Shown here in pieces: positions 9,085 to 22,600 of a DNA stretch of 64,000 nucleotides; the stretch's first letter is position 1, and every line of letters starts with the position of its first letter. Location of the stretch: contig JACGCM010002568.1 in assembly GCA_014058105.1 (NCBI GenBank), forward strand, positions 2,418,001 to 2,482,000, given 5' to 3'. A program made the translations under genes and the position numbers. The stretch is from Kingdonia uniflora (lineage: Eukaryota > Streptophyta > Magnoliopsida > Ranunculales > Circaeasteraceae). The notes under the pieces are model-generated. The model was not told where the DNA came from. It worked only from the letters and a program-made list of their open reading frames with translations, and ran no database searches.

Positions 9085-10185
9085 TAGACCTTATTTCTTC
9101 CCCATTTTTCTCTAAACCAGGGAGAGGGTAGACAGTGAGGATTTTGCAAAATTGATAATAAGAAAAAAAAATTGATGGCAGGAAGCGGGCGCCTATGCTA
9201 TAGGAGCAACACTTGTTGCTTAGGCGCCAGACGCAAATCATGTTCCTACCTTTGCAGAGCAGATATCCCCGCCTTTGGAGGAGAAAAGGAGAAGTTCTTG
9301 TCACTTACGCTTTAATAAGAAGTAATTGTAATTGCACTAGGATTTGATGATTTTGATCATAGCTACAAGCATAAAGGGAGACTTTCAGTAATTGCATTAA
9401 CAGACTGAATGTCATTCGATCTAGTTGCACACGGACACTCATAGTTGCGTGACGGACTAAATGCCATTCTCCTGTGCCCATGGCTTTAACAATGCCCTGC
9501 GGCTGAACTAAAATTTCAATAACAAACTACTACTGAAATAACTTCGACAAAAAAGTTCAAACTAGGGAACTGAACTGAACTTCTAAAAACTTCTCTAAGG
9601 TGATCTTTTGCCTAAAATTTTCTAGGCAATTTGGCTAGGATTATTACTATGCATAGGATATTGTCTAAACTCTAGATGCCCATGGAATCTGAAGATATAC
9701 AGTTTACCTCCTAAAATAAGAGTAAACCTCAAGTACCTCCAAACGTTAATTATGGTTCCAGGTGTACCACTACAAGTCTGAGCCACAACCAGTGGAACAA
9801 AATGTGAGATCAATAGAATGGTTTGTTGAACCAGGCTTCATAATTATTGTGAGATTTAGAACAAAACCATGCTATAAAAGAGAACCAAAGGCGATAAATA
9901 AGTTTCATTCTCATTTTCATTAACTTCTGCAGATACCATAAAAAGTCTGAAGATAAAACCTCCCCATGCAAAAGATCAAATACAATTAGAGAAGAACCCA
10001 CTTTTCTCCATGAAAATGAGTAACAAAATCACAAAAAAAAAATCAGATACAAAAAACACTCAACAAGAAGGGAATCAAATCAGATAATAATTCACCATTA
10101 TATAGCCATGCGTTTATATAACTAATATCTGAGATTCCAAACCAAGAAGTAGAAGTCAAAACATGAACTTGCCTGATTTTTATTG
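9085..10185. other. Intergenic and 3' flank of the WEB-family gene
   Basis: No gene supported. The first bases downstream of the stop codon of the minus-strand gene (10185-10150) hold an AATAAA just 4 nt after the stop, too close to be the usual polyadenylation signal, so the 3' UTR end is not determined. Confidence 0.4.
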
Positions 10186-13100
10186 CTACTTATGGTTGCT
10201 GCTTCCCTTTTTCTTCAATAAGCTTCCAAATTTATGGAGCAATGGTTTCTTCTTCTTTTGCAGTTGTTGCTTTGATGGGGAAGAACTACCATTATCGATG
10301 TTTTCTGTTGATGACAACCCATTTACCCGGTCGAAGCTATCCTCATCGGCTTTTGAATCAACTTCTCCTTCAAATGATTCAGGGTCATGTTCCTTTTCGG
10401 GCAATAAGTCGTTCTCACCAATCTTGCAACTCTCCCACATCTTAGCCTCCCCCTGAACTGATTGGCATACATCTTTGGGATTTCCATTTCCACTCTCCAA
10501 AGGGAATTCTGTGTCTCTCGATATCTCATCAACTTGTTGAGATGGAAGAATTTCCACTTTGGGTTTCTCCTCTTCTCCTCCGTCCCCATTCTCCGCTGAA
10601 AATTCTACCACCTTCGGAAGCAAATCATAATCTTTTTCGCTATCTGAGAGATCCCCATTTTCTTCAGTCTTTTTCTTCGCTTCTTCAAGCAACTTAGATA
10701 ACTCTTGGACTTTTTCAAGAGCAGCAGCTTCTCTCTTTCGAGTTTCCTCATTTTCTTGGTTGATGCTTTTTAACTCATTCTCTTTGTCTAATAAACTGTC
10801 CTCCAGCGTCATGATCTCACCTTTAACTTCATCAACAACTCCTTTTAAGGAACCCAACTCAATTTCTGCTTGACTAAGGGAGTTCTGCAACTGGGATCCT
10901 TCCTTCTTTGATGCATGTGCATCTTGTTCCGTTTCTTTGAGTAAACCAATCAGCCTATCCACTTCTCTTCTGAGGGAGCAAGTTTCTTCTTCTGAATTGT
11001 TCAAGGAATTCATGAAATCCAACTCCTTTTGACTCCATGTGGTCTTCGAATTCTCAACTTCGAGACTGGATTCTTGAACAGTAGTTTTAAGGAGATCAAC
11101 CTCGTGTTTCAACTCGTCAAGCAAGGTTTTGTAATTTTCATTTGTTTCTTTCAAAACCAATTTCAAATCCTCTACTTGAGACTCTGCATGTTCGAGCTCA
11201 GTCTGATTGGATAAAAGCTTCTCTTTGACTTCTCTTGCTTCTGAGGAAACTTCATGAAGAGCTGAAGCTAAGCTTTCCATTGCCTTCTTACTCTTATCCT
11301 CTTCATCTCTAGATATCTCCAACTGGATTCTCAGTTTATTCTTCTCCTCTGACAGGTGTTCAATGCGTGAAGCAGAGAGTTTCTCATTGGTCAAAGCTAG
11401 CTCTTTTTCCTCTTTTATGGTTTGGATCTCAGCCGCTAGTGTTTTATACAAATTCTCCATTTCCGAGGCTTCTTGTTTCGCCATCTCAAAACATGTTTCT
11501 AACTCCTCAAGATCTCTTGTCTGTCTCTCAAATGAGATCTCCAAAGTCCGTAATTTTACTTTAAGAGAACCAACCTCAGACTCTGCTTCTTGCAATAAAC
11601 AACTTTTCTCCTCTAGCTTTTCCATCAACGAAGCCAAAGAATCTGACGCAGATCTCTCCAGCTGATTCGCTTCATCAACTTGAGCCTCCAACATCTGAGC
11701 TTTCGTTTTCAACTCCTCCACTTGGTTACTTGCTTCAGATTTAGACTTTTTCGCAGCATTCACCTCAATTCTTAGTTGCCCAATAGTTATTAATGCTTCT
11801 TCCAACTTTGCATTTGTGATATTTCCTGTTTCCGTCAACTTCTCATTTGTGGCTTTTGCTTTCTCGAGTTCTTGTTTCAGAGAATCCACCTCGGAATTCA
11901 ATTCCTTAACTAATCCAGTAGTCTCATTAACCTCTGTCTCAACTTTCGAGTCGAGCAACATTTTCATTTTACCCAACTCTACAGAGAGAAGCTCCACCTT
12001 CTCAGCATGAATCTCTGCAATCTTTGTTGCATCATCAACGTGACTCAATGCTTGATTCTTTGCATCCGAAGTCATGGCCAACTCATTCTTTACTCGTTGG
12101 AGCTCTTCGCTTGATGAGTTCAAACTAGCCACATCCAGAGCGTGTTGCTTTCGGACATCCTCAATCTCCTTCTCCCATTGATCTTCCCTTTTCTTAGCTG
12201 CATCTATTCCCACTTGTTCTAACTCGTCAGCCCGGAATTTTTCAATCTCCGTAGTCTCCTCCGCTCGCTTTTGAGCAACCAAAGCTTCCCCAAGCTTTCC
12301 ATTTACTTCCTCAGATACTCTCTTGATTTCCTTCAGCTCCTCCAAAGCCTTCTCCTTCTCAATCTCTACTGAAGCCAACTTCTCTTTCAACTTCTTCAAA
12401 TCTTCCTGAACTAGATTCAACTGGGTTTGTAATTCCGATCCTTTAGTTGTACGTGGCGGCGTTGGTTTCTACAATCAAAACTCAAAATCAATAACTCCCA
12501 TCAAAATTCAACAAAATTATAGACCACAAATCACAAATATTTTATTAAACGTACATCGGGTGTAGTCGTACTCGTGACCCGGGAGGATTTCCGATCCACG
12601 GCAAGCTTAGACTCCACCGATCTCGGCGACCGATCAATAGAAAGACGTGGATTCGGCTGTGGCGAAGGTGAACTAGGGTCTGATTTAGTTACTCCCCTAC
12701 TCAATTTACTAACCCTTGAGGTTGGGGTTGCTGGGGCTTTGCTGACACCATTGTTTGATGATTCAGATAACCCAGATCTGCTTAAGATCCAAAGACCATA
12801 ATTACATCAACAGATTGCTATAAATAAACAATGCCACTAAAACCCAATCACACAAATTAACAAAAAAATACATTAAAACTCCAAAAAGGTAACAACTTTA
12901 ATGAACCCTATCTTCCCCAATCTAATCTAAATCCAAACCCAGATCAAATCAAACACAAATCATCAATTACAAAATCCAAAATCAACAAATGGGTATCTCA
13001 CAATCCCCAAATTAAACAAAATTCCAGATCAAATCAACCCCAATTAAACCCAAAAATCAACAATTACACAAAATCCCAAAATTAAAACTCTACAATCCAA

Positions 13101-13255
13101 CCAATCAAAATCAAACCCAGAGAAACAATCCAAATTTAAGACAACCCCAGACATTAAAATCAACTAAAACGATCATAAAATGAAAGTAAACAGTGATGCT
13201 CATAGTAGATCAGAGTGAGAGAAGTTTGTGCTCACTTTGATTTTGAAGAAATCAT
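10186..13255 (-). CDS. WEB1/PMI2-family (DUF827) coiled-coil protein, three coding exons
   Basis: Coding exons on the minus strand are 13255-13236 (20 nt), 12777-12555 (223 nt) and 12468-10186 (ends TAG). Splice sites are GTGAGC/CAG and GTACGT/TGTAG, with phases 2 and 0. Together they give 841 residues. The N-terminus is MISSKSKSGLSESS, followed by a Ser/Pro/Arg-rich basic segment to about residue 82, as in the Arabidopsis WEB-family proteins At3g02930/At5g16730, which I recall as about 800-850 residues and annotated as chloroplastic. Residues about 100-650 are an almost uninterrupted Glu/Lys/Leu coiled coil with repeated Val-Glu-x-Leu-Lys units. An acidic stretch follows (about 655-810), and the tail is KKKKPLLHKFGSLLKKKGSS. 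WEB1/PMI2 relatives act in light-induced chloroplast photorelocation; that role for this member is inference. No stop or frameshift was seen, so it looks functional. The start was chosen because exon 1 restores the family N-terminus and reading phase. Confidence 0.9.
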
Positions 13256-13500
13256 GTTTGTACCCTTTGCTCAGATGTCAGAGAGAGATGGTTTGAAACA
13301 GAGATGGAGATGTTTCTAAGCAAGGTTGGTGAGTGCCGACATTGTAAGAGAATTTAGTTGAAACTTCTGTAATAGTAGAAGAAGAGAAGAAGTTAGAATG
13401 AGGGAGAGAAATTTGTGGTACTACTACTACTGCAGTTGCTAATGGTTCTGGTTTTGGTTCTCTAGAAATAAAAAAGCAAAAGTAAAACCTCTCTTTTTTC
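13256..13500 (-). promoter_or_regulatory. Putative 5' UTR/promoter of the WEB-family gene
   Basis: Upstream of the ATG at 13255 the minus strand is rich in CT/GA (TTCTCTCCCTCATTC, CTTCTTCTCTTCTTC near 13380-13420), as in many plant 5' UTRs. A weak TATA-like TTTTTTATTTC lies near 13465-13475. The transcription start cannot be fixed from sequence. Confidence 0.35.
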
Positions 13501-15061
13501 CCAGTTTACTGCTTCACGTTGCCATAACTAACCTTCAGCACGTTACCTATTCTCAATCAAGACATATATGAAACTACCACCCACGATTTCACACATTTTC
13601 ATGGACTATAATTTTAGCTAGTGGCATGAATCCTCAAAATAGCAAGTTTAATGACTGATATGTCCAAAATTTACTGGGTAAAAGTAATTTTAACTTTTCC
13701 GTAATAAAGTTATCCGGGTGGCTACCCAAAATTTATTTGAGAGTATTGAAACCCAAATCAACTATCCTCTTGGGGATGGTAAAAACTTAATTTTTAGCAT
13801 TTTCTCTTCTTTATTTTAACTATAAGGAGCCTACATTAGATGCTCGAGAAAAAAAAATGACTGGGACTCTGTTACTCAACGTATGAATCGAAATGTTGTT
13901 TAAATTAGAACTAAAGGTTCCATCTTAAAATCAATTGACAATGAGAGTAGTAGCCCAGGATCATATATCATTGAGATACAAGGCTTGAATACCCGATGCG
14001 GCATATATCTCAACATATATTTCAATAGTAAGCACCTAGAGTAGACATGTCCTATCCTTTGCCCAACAAAACATTATCAGAACTTATAGTATATTTGATA
14101 AAGAGTTTTCATCTTCTTTATGAAATCTGGCCAGTAGGTGTACCACTATTCTACCCCATTGGTAAGAAAACTAGCCCTTTGTGCACAGTTATTTGCACTG
14201 AAATTAGCCTCCCTCCATGTAAGAATTAAATATACAGTTATGGACATTTTGCAGAAACTAATAATTACATTATATTCCAATCGATTAGGCAGAAAAATAG
14301 TTGTGGTTGCACCCTTGTATGATGGAGCTACCAGAGACGTTCATAAATAGGTAATCAAAGCAAATGTTTAGTAAAATATTTATGATCAAGTTTTTGTGTT
14401 TTGAAAGTTACATTTTATGGTGAGTTTAGTTGAGAACTGGTTGCGTGCGCTAGATCTCAAGTCGTTCAATGAAAACATTTTTGCTCCCTCTTGAGCCATC
14501 ATCTTTATATCTCTCACTATAATAATTCGAGCCATCATTTTTATCTCTCACCCTTAATAATTCGACACAGGGACAGAGACAGCAAGGCAAGAGGAAAGTT
14601 AGGAAGAGAGATAAAATCTCTCTCACTTTTCACTAATCCCAAAAATCCATAAAATTCTGAACTCTCCTCTCTTCAAAGTTCAATCCCTCGACATATTCAT
14701 TCATCACATCTCTATAAATTTATGAAATAATTCTAAAGAATAAAGCATCACTGTAAATGGGATAGTTATAGACTTAGTGCAAACTGCAAAAATAAAAGTA
14801 AAACTCCATTATAGATACGAGAGTTTTTGTTGCTTCGCCTTGTAAATGATCACAATCAAGACACTTGGAAAATAAATATGTAAGCTTTTCTTTGTTAGGG
14901 GTTATAACTTTATTTTTCTTCAAAGGGAAACCCTAATTTCACATAAATATGCATTAAAGAAATAAAGAGGATGCCTTTGCCTTGTTGTCCTGTCCACGTG
15001 TTGAGTTGTGAAGGGTGATAGATATAAAAATGGTGGCTTAGGAGAGAGCTAAATTTTTTTC
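13501..15061. other. Intergenic, nothing recognised
   Basis: No supported gene. Short open frames at 14047-14350 look like chance. Confidence 0.4.
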
Positions 15062-15064
15062 TTA

Positions 15065-15451
15065 GAGCATCCATAATAGCCTCTCTATGATAGAATGTAT
15101 TTTTGAGGAGTTTCAACCCAAATTTGATGTTGTGGATATAACAGACTCCCCACATAAATGAGCTACATCACAAAATTAAATACCTAAACCACTTCAAATT
15201 AGCCATGTCTAAAAAGTAGAGGTAAAAATTAACTCTTTTCAGCTCTTTTCTTTACTTTCCACATCAAAATTAACTTTCCACGTAATATGAGTCTTATGTG
15301 GCTGAACAAATTTTTCTCTAGACTCCCCATCCTTGAGGAGATCAGTGAAAACAAATATATAGGGATATGGAGTTGAATAGGGAGTTTATAAAAGCCATTT
15401 TATTAGTTTTTGCCTCCTAAAATAAGTTTAGGGTGGCTGTTGTGGTTGCTC
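15065..15451. mobile_element. Tourist-like MITE, about 387 bp
   Basis: Imperfect terminal inverted repeats GAGCATCCATAATAGCC (15065-15081) and GGCTGTTGTGGTTGCTC (15435-15451) are present. TTA precedes the left end and TTA occurs one base after the right end. No coding capacity. Same end family as the MITE at 6489-7020. Confidence 0.6.
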
Positions 15452-15907
15452 TTTAAACTTGATCACCAAATGATGAAAATGGATATACTAAGCTTTTATT
15501 TAGTTGGCAAGTCAAAAGTAATTAGTTGTACCATATTAAGCACACTTCAATTAGTTGGTAAGGAATAAGAAGACCTAATTACCCTATCTATTATACTAAG
15601 CATCAAGTGATTAATTGTGCATTTTAATTAGTTGGTCAGGATGGAAGACCTAATTACTCTTATCTTGTAATGACCCAGAATTTTTTTGTTATTATATGAT
15701 GATTATGGTGATTTGGAGTTTGGTGTTCCACCAGTTCTATGGTTTCTGCTATTGCTGGGCAGAGGAGGCGGAGTTATAATTATAGGAGCTGCGGTTGGTG
15801 TCTGATTGGGTTGTGTTTGTTACTTCGGGTTGTTCCTGTCCTCTGAGGATCTTGGTATTTGGTGTGGTTTAGTAGGATCTCAGAGTGACTTTTTGGAGTT
15901 TTTACAG

Positions 15908-16092
15908 TTCCCGTTTGAACGAGGTTGATTGTTGTTCCAACGAACCTTCATGTCTCCTGGACGTTTGGCCCTTGGCAATTGTCGTTCCAACAAGTTTCAC
16001 ATTCGTTCGAACGAGTCGACTTGTCTCTTGGAATTCGTCCCAATACCTCTTAGTCATTAGAACGACTTTCGTATACGTTCGAACGACTTTTC
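15908..16092. promoter_or_regulatory. Cluster of CGTTCGAACG-like palindromes, 5' LTR
   Basis: Intact or one-base variants of (C)GTTCGAACGA occur about seven times, for example CATTCGTTCGAACGAGTCG near 16000 and ATACGTTCGAACGACTT near 16074, just before the TATA-like sequence. The cluster is conserved at 19865-20025 in the 3' LTR. Position suggests an enhancer; the binding factor is unknown. Confidence 0.5.
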
Positions 16093-17959
16093 GTAGTGTT
16101 TATATATCATTCTTCATTTTCTCTCCTCATTTTTTTTCAATCTCTCTAGCTGACTCAAAACCCTAACTTCTCAAATCCTTCTCCACCCTTCAATTCTTTA
16201 ATACTTCTCCTTCCTTGTCCGAATTGGAGCTTGAGGAGTCATCTCCTACTTCTTAATTTCAGTTCCAGAGAGAGAGAGAGGGCTGCATTTCCATCATCGA
16301 TTGGACGCTGTCCGTTGCCGAGCTCAGCCGTCCCTCTTCGGTAAGTAATTTCACGGATCCCTCTTCTATTTTGTTGATTGATTTCAGTTTGGTATCCTTT
16401 GTGATTGTTGGGTTTGATTATTGGTGTATTGGGGTATGATTGAGTTGTGGGTTGTGTTGATTGTTGGGCTGAATTGGTTAGGTTTTCCTTACAGCTGTTA
16501 GATGGTAGTGATTGGGATTTAGTGTGATTGGGTGATGAGGTTCAGTTGCTGATTCGAGTGTGACGCTGATTTGAAACTCAGTTTCAGGCGATCCTTTGTT
16601 GGAATTGTGATTGGGCTCCGGGCCTTGAAAGTGGCTGATGTTGTGGAATTCCTGGTCCTTTCCGTGATTGATTTGGAGTTTCGGAAGTCGATTCGCAGGG
16701 CACTTTACCGTTGGGGTGTTGTTTGTATATTTTTGCCGGGTTTGTCATTTTGAGCTTTATATCAGGCAAGTTTTATCTTCCTGAATAACTAGGTCATTAT
16801 ACTGATTCGTGAGTTATTGTAACGCTTAGATTATTATGTTTATACCGTGATTATATTTGTATATAGTTGATTTCTTAGGGCACCTTCGGGTTATTCGTTT
16901 AGACTTAGAATTATCCTAGGTCTTCTCTGTGTACTCGAAGCTTTGTCCTTGAGCACTGTTGTTGATTTGGTGGTTGTTTGGAATGATAGATTCCTTGTTA
17001 GAGTATGGTATCTCCTGGATTGTTTGGTTAAGTTAGTACACATTAATGGGTATATTGTAAGTTTAGCTACTAGATAGAACCTTTTAGGTTATAAATAGTT
17101 ATTCTCAGTTATGGTGGTTACGATGATTCTGCGCCGCTGTATTATCTATAAGGAATTGTTGGTAGTTCCTTTAGGTTACCTAGCTTGTATCTTGGTACGA
17201 GTGATTAGGTTCGACTGTTGTATGGATGTTCAGGTGGTTCGAGGTCTAGCCACTATTAATTTGTATAGTAGTAGAGGAGTTATGGTGCAGCTCTGTTCTT
17301 AGGGATTGTTGGCTATCTTGTTGGAGGCTGGTAGGTTATCCCATGTGTACTAGTCTGTGTTGACAGCTATGGTACTCTAGCACTTGATGGTATTCATGTT
17401 GGTTTGGAGATCATAGAGACTGATGTTGTATGGATGTTGTGACAGGTGAGTCACTGTTTGCATCAGTGTTAGGATTTTTTACCACTCTCCTTGGTAGGTG
17501 GTCATCCTATGTATGCTTGTCGTGTTAGCGGCCGTTGTGTTTTAATCTTTTAGGATCTGTTCGCATTTGCTGATCATAATCTATTCTTCTTATCTTGATG
17601 AGGTTAGGATACATAACAAAGCTCTACATTGGTTGACCCTCGATAGGACCTAGGATTCCTACATTAGGTTAAAATATGTAGGTGAAGTTCTGGCTGGACA
17701 ATATCATATCTATTACCCTTCGGGAGTGTGGGATGGTATGAGACAGTTTCCTCAGGTACCAGTCTAATCCTCTGGAGGTTGAAATGCCTTGGAATTATAA
17801 CACTGTTTCGGACGTTGGCTCCGTGTGTAAATCCAAAGTGTGGCCGAGCTTGAAAACTAATCGTACCCATTGTATCCAACTAAGATCTTTTTAAGGTAAA
17901 CTTCATTTCTTCGGTTATCTATCCTCAATCATTCAACATTAGGATTTTAGTTCATCATA

Positions 17960-18110
17960 TCACATCATCTAGCATCTGGGATAATTATGAGATTATCCTA
18001 GCCATCATATCATATCATCATCATATCATATCAGATCATCCCGTCATTGCATCACGTCATTTCACATCATCTAGCATCTGGGATAATTATGGGATTATCC
18101 TAGTCATCAT
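17960..18110. repeat. Duplicated hairpin segment in LTR
   Basis: CATCTAGCATCTGGGATAAT..GATTATCCTAG occurs twice, about 102 bp apart, within CATATCATATCAT-rich DNA. Each copy has GGATAAT/ATTATCC arms. The same pair lies near 21905-22050 in the other LTR. Confidence 0.75.
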
Positions 18111-18996
18111 ATCATATCATAATACTTCTGCGTATTCTCAATTCATCGTCTCTTGCTATTGCCGTAGCATCTGCATTCCTCATCTCCTTCTTCCTTTTAT
18201 CTTCTTTATAGAATTAGCTTTCTTAGTGTGGTTGTTAGCCTGGTTGGGTTAGAGGGGGGCGTGGTTTGCTCACTCTTGTGTGTTATTTGCTTTCTGTGAT
18301 CAGATGGTTAGCAAGTTGTAGTTCCTTATGAGTTTCATATTTATTTTTGAGGATATTGGTTGGTGCTTAGTCGCTGTGGATGGAGATGTTTAGGGGTTAT
18401 TTCATCTATTAGTTTAGTGGTTGTGCATGGCGTTGTTGGCTTCAACATTGTTTGAAGTGTAGTTTATAATATTGGTATTACCCTTGGCATCTAAGTTGTA
18501 GCCTGATAGATTTATTAGGGTTATTGTACTTCTCTATTAGATATCCGTGGCAGACTTGGTATATATTATTTTTATTATTATCAAAACATTATATCCTATA
18601 TTCATATTATTCGTCTTACTGGTGGGTATAATTGTTTAGCTTATTTGGAGAGTTAGTGAGCCGTGGTTTGCTCACTCTAGCATAACAACATTTCAGGTTT
18701 ATGGTGGAGGTGATCCTGTTGCAGAGTAAGCTAAAGGCTTATTTCTTTACAATTGTTTTGGACCTTGGTTTGGTTTGTATTCTTCTGATTGTTGTATATC
18801 TTTCTGTATAGATATTGTTATATTTGTCATCCGCTATTATATTATTCTATTTCTCTGTGTTATGCTCTTATAGATGACTGGGCCTGAATTTGTCTATGGT
18901 TAGGTTGTCTGTGGGGTACAGGTTGGCCGGCATTACACCTCAGGATTCACGCTCTTAATAGCTTATTAAGAAGGCAATTTTTGGGGCGTGACATAT

Positions 18997-19008
18997 TGGT
19001 ATCAGAGC
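18997..19008 (+). promoter_or_regulatory. Primer-binding site, initiator Met tRNA
   Basis: TGGTATCAGAGC, three bases after the LTR end, is complementary to the 3' end of plant initiator methionine tRNA. Confidence 0.9.
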
Positions 19009-19588
19009 TCAAGATTAACCCCTATCTCGGTTCTTACACTCATAGGTTGAGTAATTCTTAGAGCGAGTAAGGATGATTTATTGGTGTCCTGTGTCTTTTT
19101 TGCATGTTTGGTTTAGAGTTGATCTCTTGAGACCTTTTACGTGTTGGATCTGTGTAGATTCTTGTTGTGTTAGGACTTGATTTTTCATCTCTAGGTTTGA
19201 GATCCTAGAGCTTCAGGTTGAATCTTGTTTGCTTAGTGGTTAGTGTTCTTGATGACTATAGGGTCTTCCTCTTTTAACCGGTGGATGTGGTTCTGGGTTG
19301 GGTACCGTAGGTCAGCACCATGGTGGTGGTGAGCTCCACGTAGGGAGGTGATCTAGTTGGTGGCTTCTAGAGTTAGTTGATTTCCCAGTTCCGTTTTGGT
19401 TACAGGTTTTGATTATGGCTTGTGATCTTACACTATTCGGATGTCCGTGCAGTGGTTTTGGTATTTAATCCAGTAGGGCAATCCACTTATAGAGTTTTGG
19501 ATATATGTTATGGTTTACGGTTGGTAGTAGATTGCTTGGGATATCTTCTCTGCTTGGGGTATGTTAAATTTCGGGATAAAATTCTTTT

Positions 19589-19601
19589 AAGGAGGGCAGA
19601 A
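19589..19601 (+). promoter_or_regulatory. Polypurine tract
   Basis: AAGGAGGGCAGAA directly abuts the 3' LTR start at 19602. Confidence 0.8.
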
Positions 19602-22600
19602 TATAATGACCCGAATTTTTATTAATATTATATGATGATTATGGTGATTTGGAGTTTGGTATTCTACCAGTTCTATGGTTTATGCTGTTGTTGGGCAGAG
19701 GAGGTGGAGTTATGATTTTAGGAGCCGTGGTTGGTCTCTGATGGTGTTGTGTTTGTTACTTTGGGTTGTTCCTGCCTTCTGAGGATCTTGGTGTTTGGTG
19801 TGGTTCAGGAGGATCACAGAGTAACTTTTTAGAGTTTTTCCAGTTCCCGATAATGAGGTTGATTGTCGTTCGAACGAACCTTCATGTCCCCTGGGTGTTT
19901 GGCCCTTGGTAATTCTTATTCAAACGAGTTTCACATTCGTTCGAACGAGTCGACTTGTCTCTTGGAATTTGGCCCCAATACCTCTTAGCCGTTCGAACGA
20001 CTTTCGTATCCATCGAACAACTTTTCATAGTGTTTATATATCATTCCTCATTCTCTCTCCTCATTTTTCTTCTCTCTCTCTAGCCGGCTAAAAACCCTAA
20101 CTTCTCAAATCCTTCTCCTCCCTTCAATTCTTCAATCCTTCTCCTTCCTTGTTCGAATTGGGGCTTGAGGAATCATCTCCTACTTCCTGATTTCAGTTCC
20201 AGAGAGAGAGAGAGAGGGTTTCATTTCTGTCATCGATTCATCGATTGGACGCCGTCCCTTGCCGAGCTCAGCCGTCCATCTTCGGTGAGTAATTTCACGG
20301 ATCTCTCTTCTATTTCGTTGATTGATTTTAGTTTGGAATCCTTTATGATTGTTGGGTTTGATTATTGGTTTATTGGGGTATTATTGAGTTGTGGGTTGTG
20401 TTGATTGTTGGGCTGAATTGGTTGGGTTTTCCTTGCAACTGTTCGGTGGTGGTGATTGGGGTTTAGTGTGATTGGGTGATGAGGTTCAGTTGCTGATTCG
20501 AGTGTGGCGATGATTTGAAACTCAGTTTCAGGCGAGGATCCTTTGATAGAATTGTGATTGGGTTCCTAGCCTTGATAGTGGTTAATGTTGTGGTGCTCCT
20601 GGTCCTTTGCGTGATTGATTTGGAGTTTCGGAAGTCATTGGCAGAGTACTTTACTGTTGGGGTACCGTTTAGATATTTTTGCCGGGTTTGTTATTTCGAG
20701 CTTTATATCAGACGAGTTTTATCTTTCGGAATAACTAGGTCATTATACTGATTCGTGAGTTATTGTAACGCCTAGATTATTATGTTTATACCATGATTAT
20801 GTTAGTATATGGTTGATTTCTTAGGGCACCTTCGGGTTATTCGTTTATACTTAGAATTATCCTAGGTGTTTTCTGTGTTCTCGAGGCTTTGTCCTTGAGC
20901 ACTGTTGTTTTTTTGGAGGTTGCTTAGAATGATAGATTCCCTGGTGGAGTATGGTATTTCTTGGATTATTTGGTTAAGTTAGTACACATTTGGTATATTG
21001 TGTGTTTAGCTACTAGATAGAACCTTGTAGGTTATAAATAGTCATTCTCAGTTCTGGTGATTACGACGATTTTACGTCATTGTATTTCTATATTGAATTG
21101 TTGGTAGTTCGTTTTGGTTACCTAGCTTGTATCTTGGTTCGAGTGATTAGGTTCGACTGTTATATGGATGTTCGGGTGGTTCGTGGTCTAGCCATTATTA
21201 ATTTGTATAGTAGTAGAGGAGTTACGGTGCATCTCTGTTCTTGGGGATTGTTGGCTATCTGGATGGAGGCTTGTAGGTTATCCCGTGTGTACTAGTTTAT
21301 GCTGAAAGCTATGGTACTCTAGAACTTGATGGTATTCATGTTGGTTAGGAGATCTGAGAGACTGATGTCGTTTGGATGTTGTGATGGGTGAGTCACTGTT
21401 TGAATCCATGTTAGGATTGTTTGCCACTCTCCTTGGCAGGTGGTTATCCTATGTGCGCTTACCGTGTTAGCGGTCGTTGTGTTTCAGTCTTTTAGGATCT
21501 GTTCGCATTTGTTGATCATAATCTATTCTTCTTGTCTTGATGAGGTCAGGATACATAACAAAGCTCTACATCGGCTGATCCTCGATAGGGCCAAGGATTC
21601 CTACATCGGGTTAAAATAAGTTGGTGAGGTTCTGGCTGGACACTATCATATCTATTACCCTTCAGGAGTGTGGGATTGTATGAGACAGTTTCCTCAGGTA
21701 CCAGTCTAATCCTCCGTGAGGTTGAAATTTCTTGGAATTATAACACTGTTTCGGACGCTGGCTCTGTGTGTAAATCCAAAGTGTGGCCGAGCTTGAAAAC
21801 TAATCGTACCCATTATATCCAACTAAAATCTCTTTAAGGTAAACTTCATTTCTTCGGTTATCTATCCTTAATCATTCAGCATTAGGATTTTAGTTCATCA
21901 TATCACATCATCTAGCATCTGGGATAATTATAAGATTATCCTAGTCATCATATCATTTCATCATCATATCATATCAGATAATCATGTCATCGCATCACAT
22001 CATTTTTCATTATCTAGCATCTGAGATAATTATGGGATTATCCTAGTCATCATATCATATCATATCATAGAACTTCTGTGTATTCTAAATTCATCGTCTC
22101 TTGCTATTGCTGTAGCATCTGCATTCCTCATCTCCTTCTTCCTTTCCTCTTCTTTATAGAATCAACTTTCTTAGTGTGGTTGTTAGCCTGGTTGGGTTAG
22201 AGGGGGGCGTGGTTTGTCACTCTTGTGTGTTATTTTCTTACTGAGATAAGATGGTTAGCAAGTTGTAGTTCCTTATGAGTTTCATATTAGTTTTTAAGGA
22301 CATTGGTTGGTGCTTAGTCTCTGTGGATAGAGATGTTTATGGATTATTTCATCTATTGGTTTAGTGGTTGCGCGTGGCGCTGTAGGCTTCAGCAGTGTTT
22401 GAAGTGTAGTTTATAGTATTGGTGTTACCCTTGGCATCTGGGTTGTAGCCTGATAGATTTATTTGGGTTATTGTACTTCTCTATTAGATATCCGTGGCAG
22501 ACTTGGTATATATTATTTTTATTATTATCAAAACATTATATCCTATTTTCATATTATTCGTCTCATTGGTTGGTATAATTGTTTAGCTTATTTGGGGAGT

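Larger units (their letters stand above)
15666..18993 (+). repeat. 5' LTR of the LARD-like element
   Basis: It starts TGTAATGACCC and ends GGGCGTGACA. It contains a TATA-like TTTATATATC near 16100, a cluster of TTCGAAC-type palindromes just upstream (15908-16090) and an internal duplication at 17960-18110. Co-linear with 19602-22939. Confidence 0.92.
18994..19601 (+). other. Non-coding interior of the LARD-like element
   Basis: 608 bp between primer-binding site and polypurine tract, without gag, protease, RT or integrase motifs. The start (after the Met primer site) and the end look like retained edges of an autonomous Gypsy element whose middle was deleted. Confidence 0.8.

Noticed and set aside
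15908..16092. TTCGAA clusters as heat-shock elements
   Set aside because: Heat-shock elements need GAA and TTC blocks separated by two bases (TTCnnGAA). Here they are directly joined (TTCGAA), so the match is only superficial.
18994..19601. Small coding gene in the interior of the LARD-like element
   Set aside because: The only open frame (19422-19625) runs into the 3' LTR and matches no retrotransposon domain.
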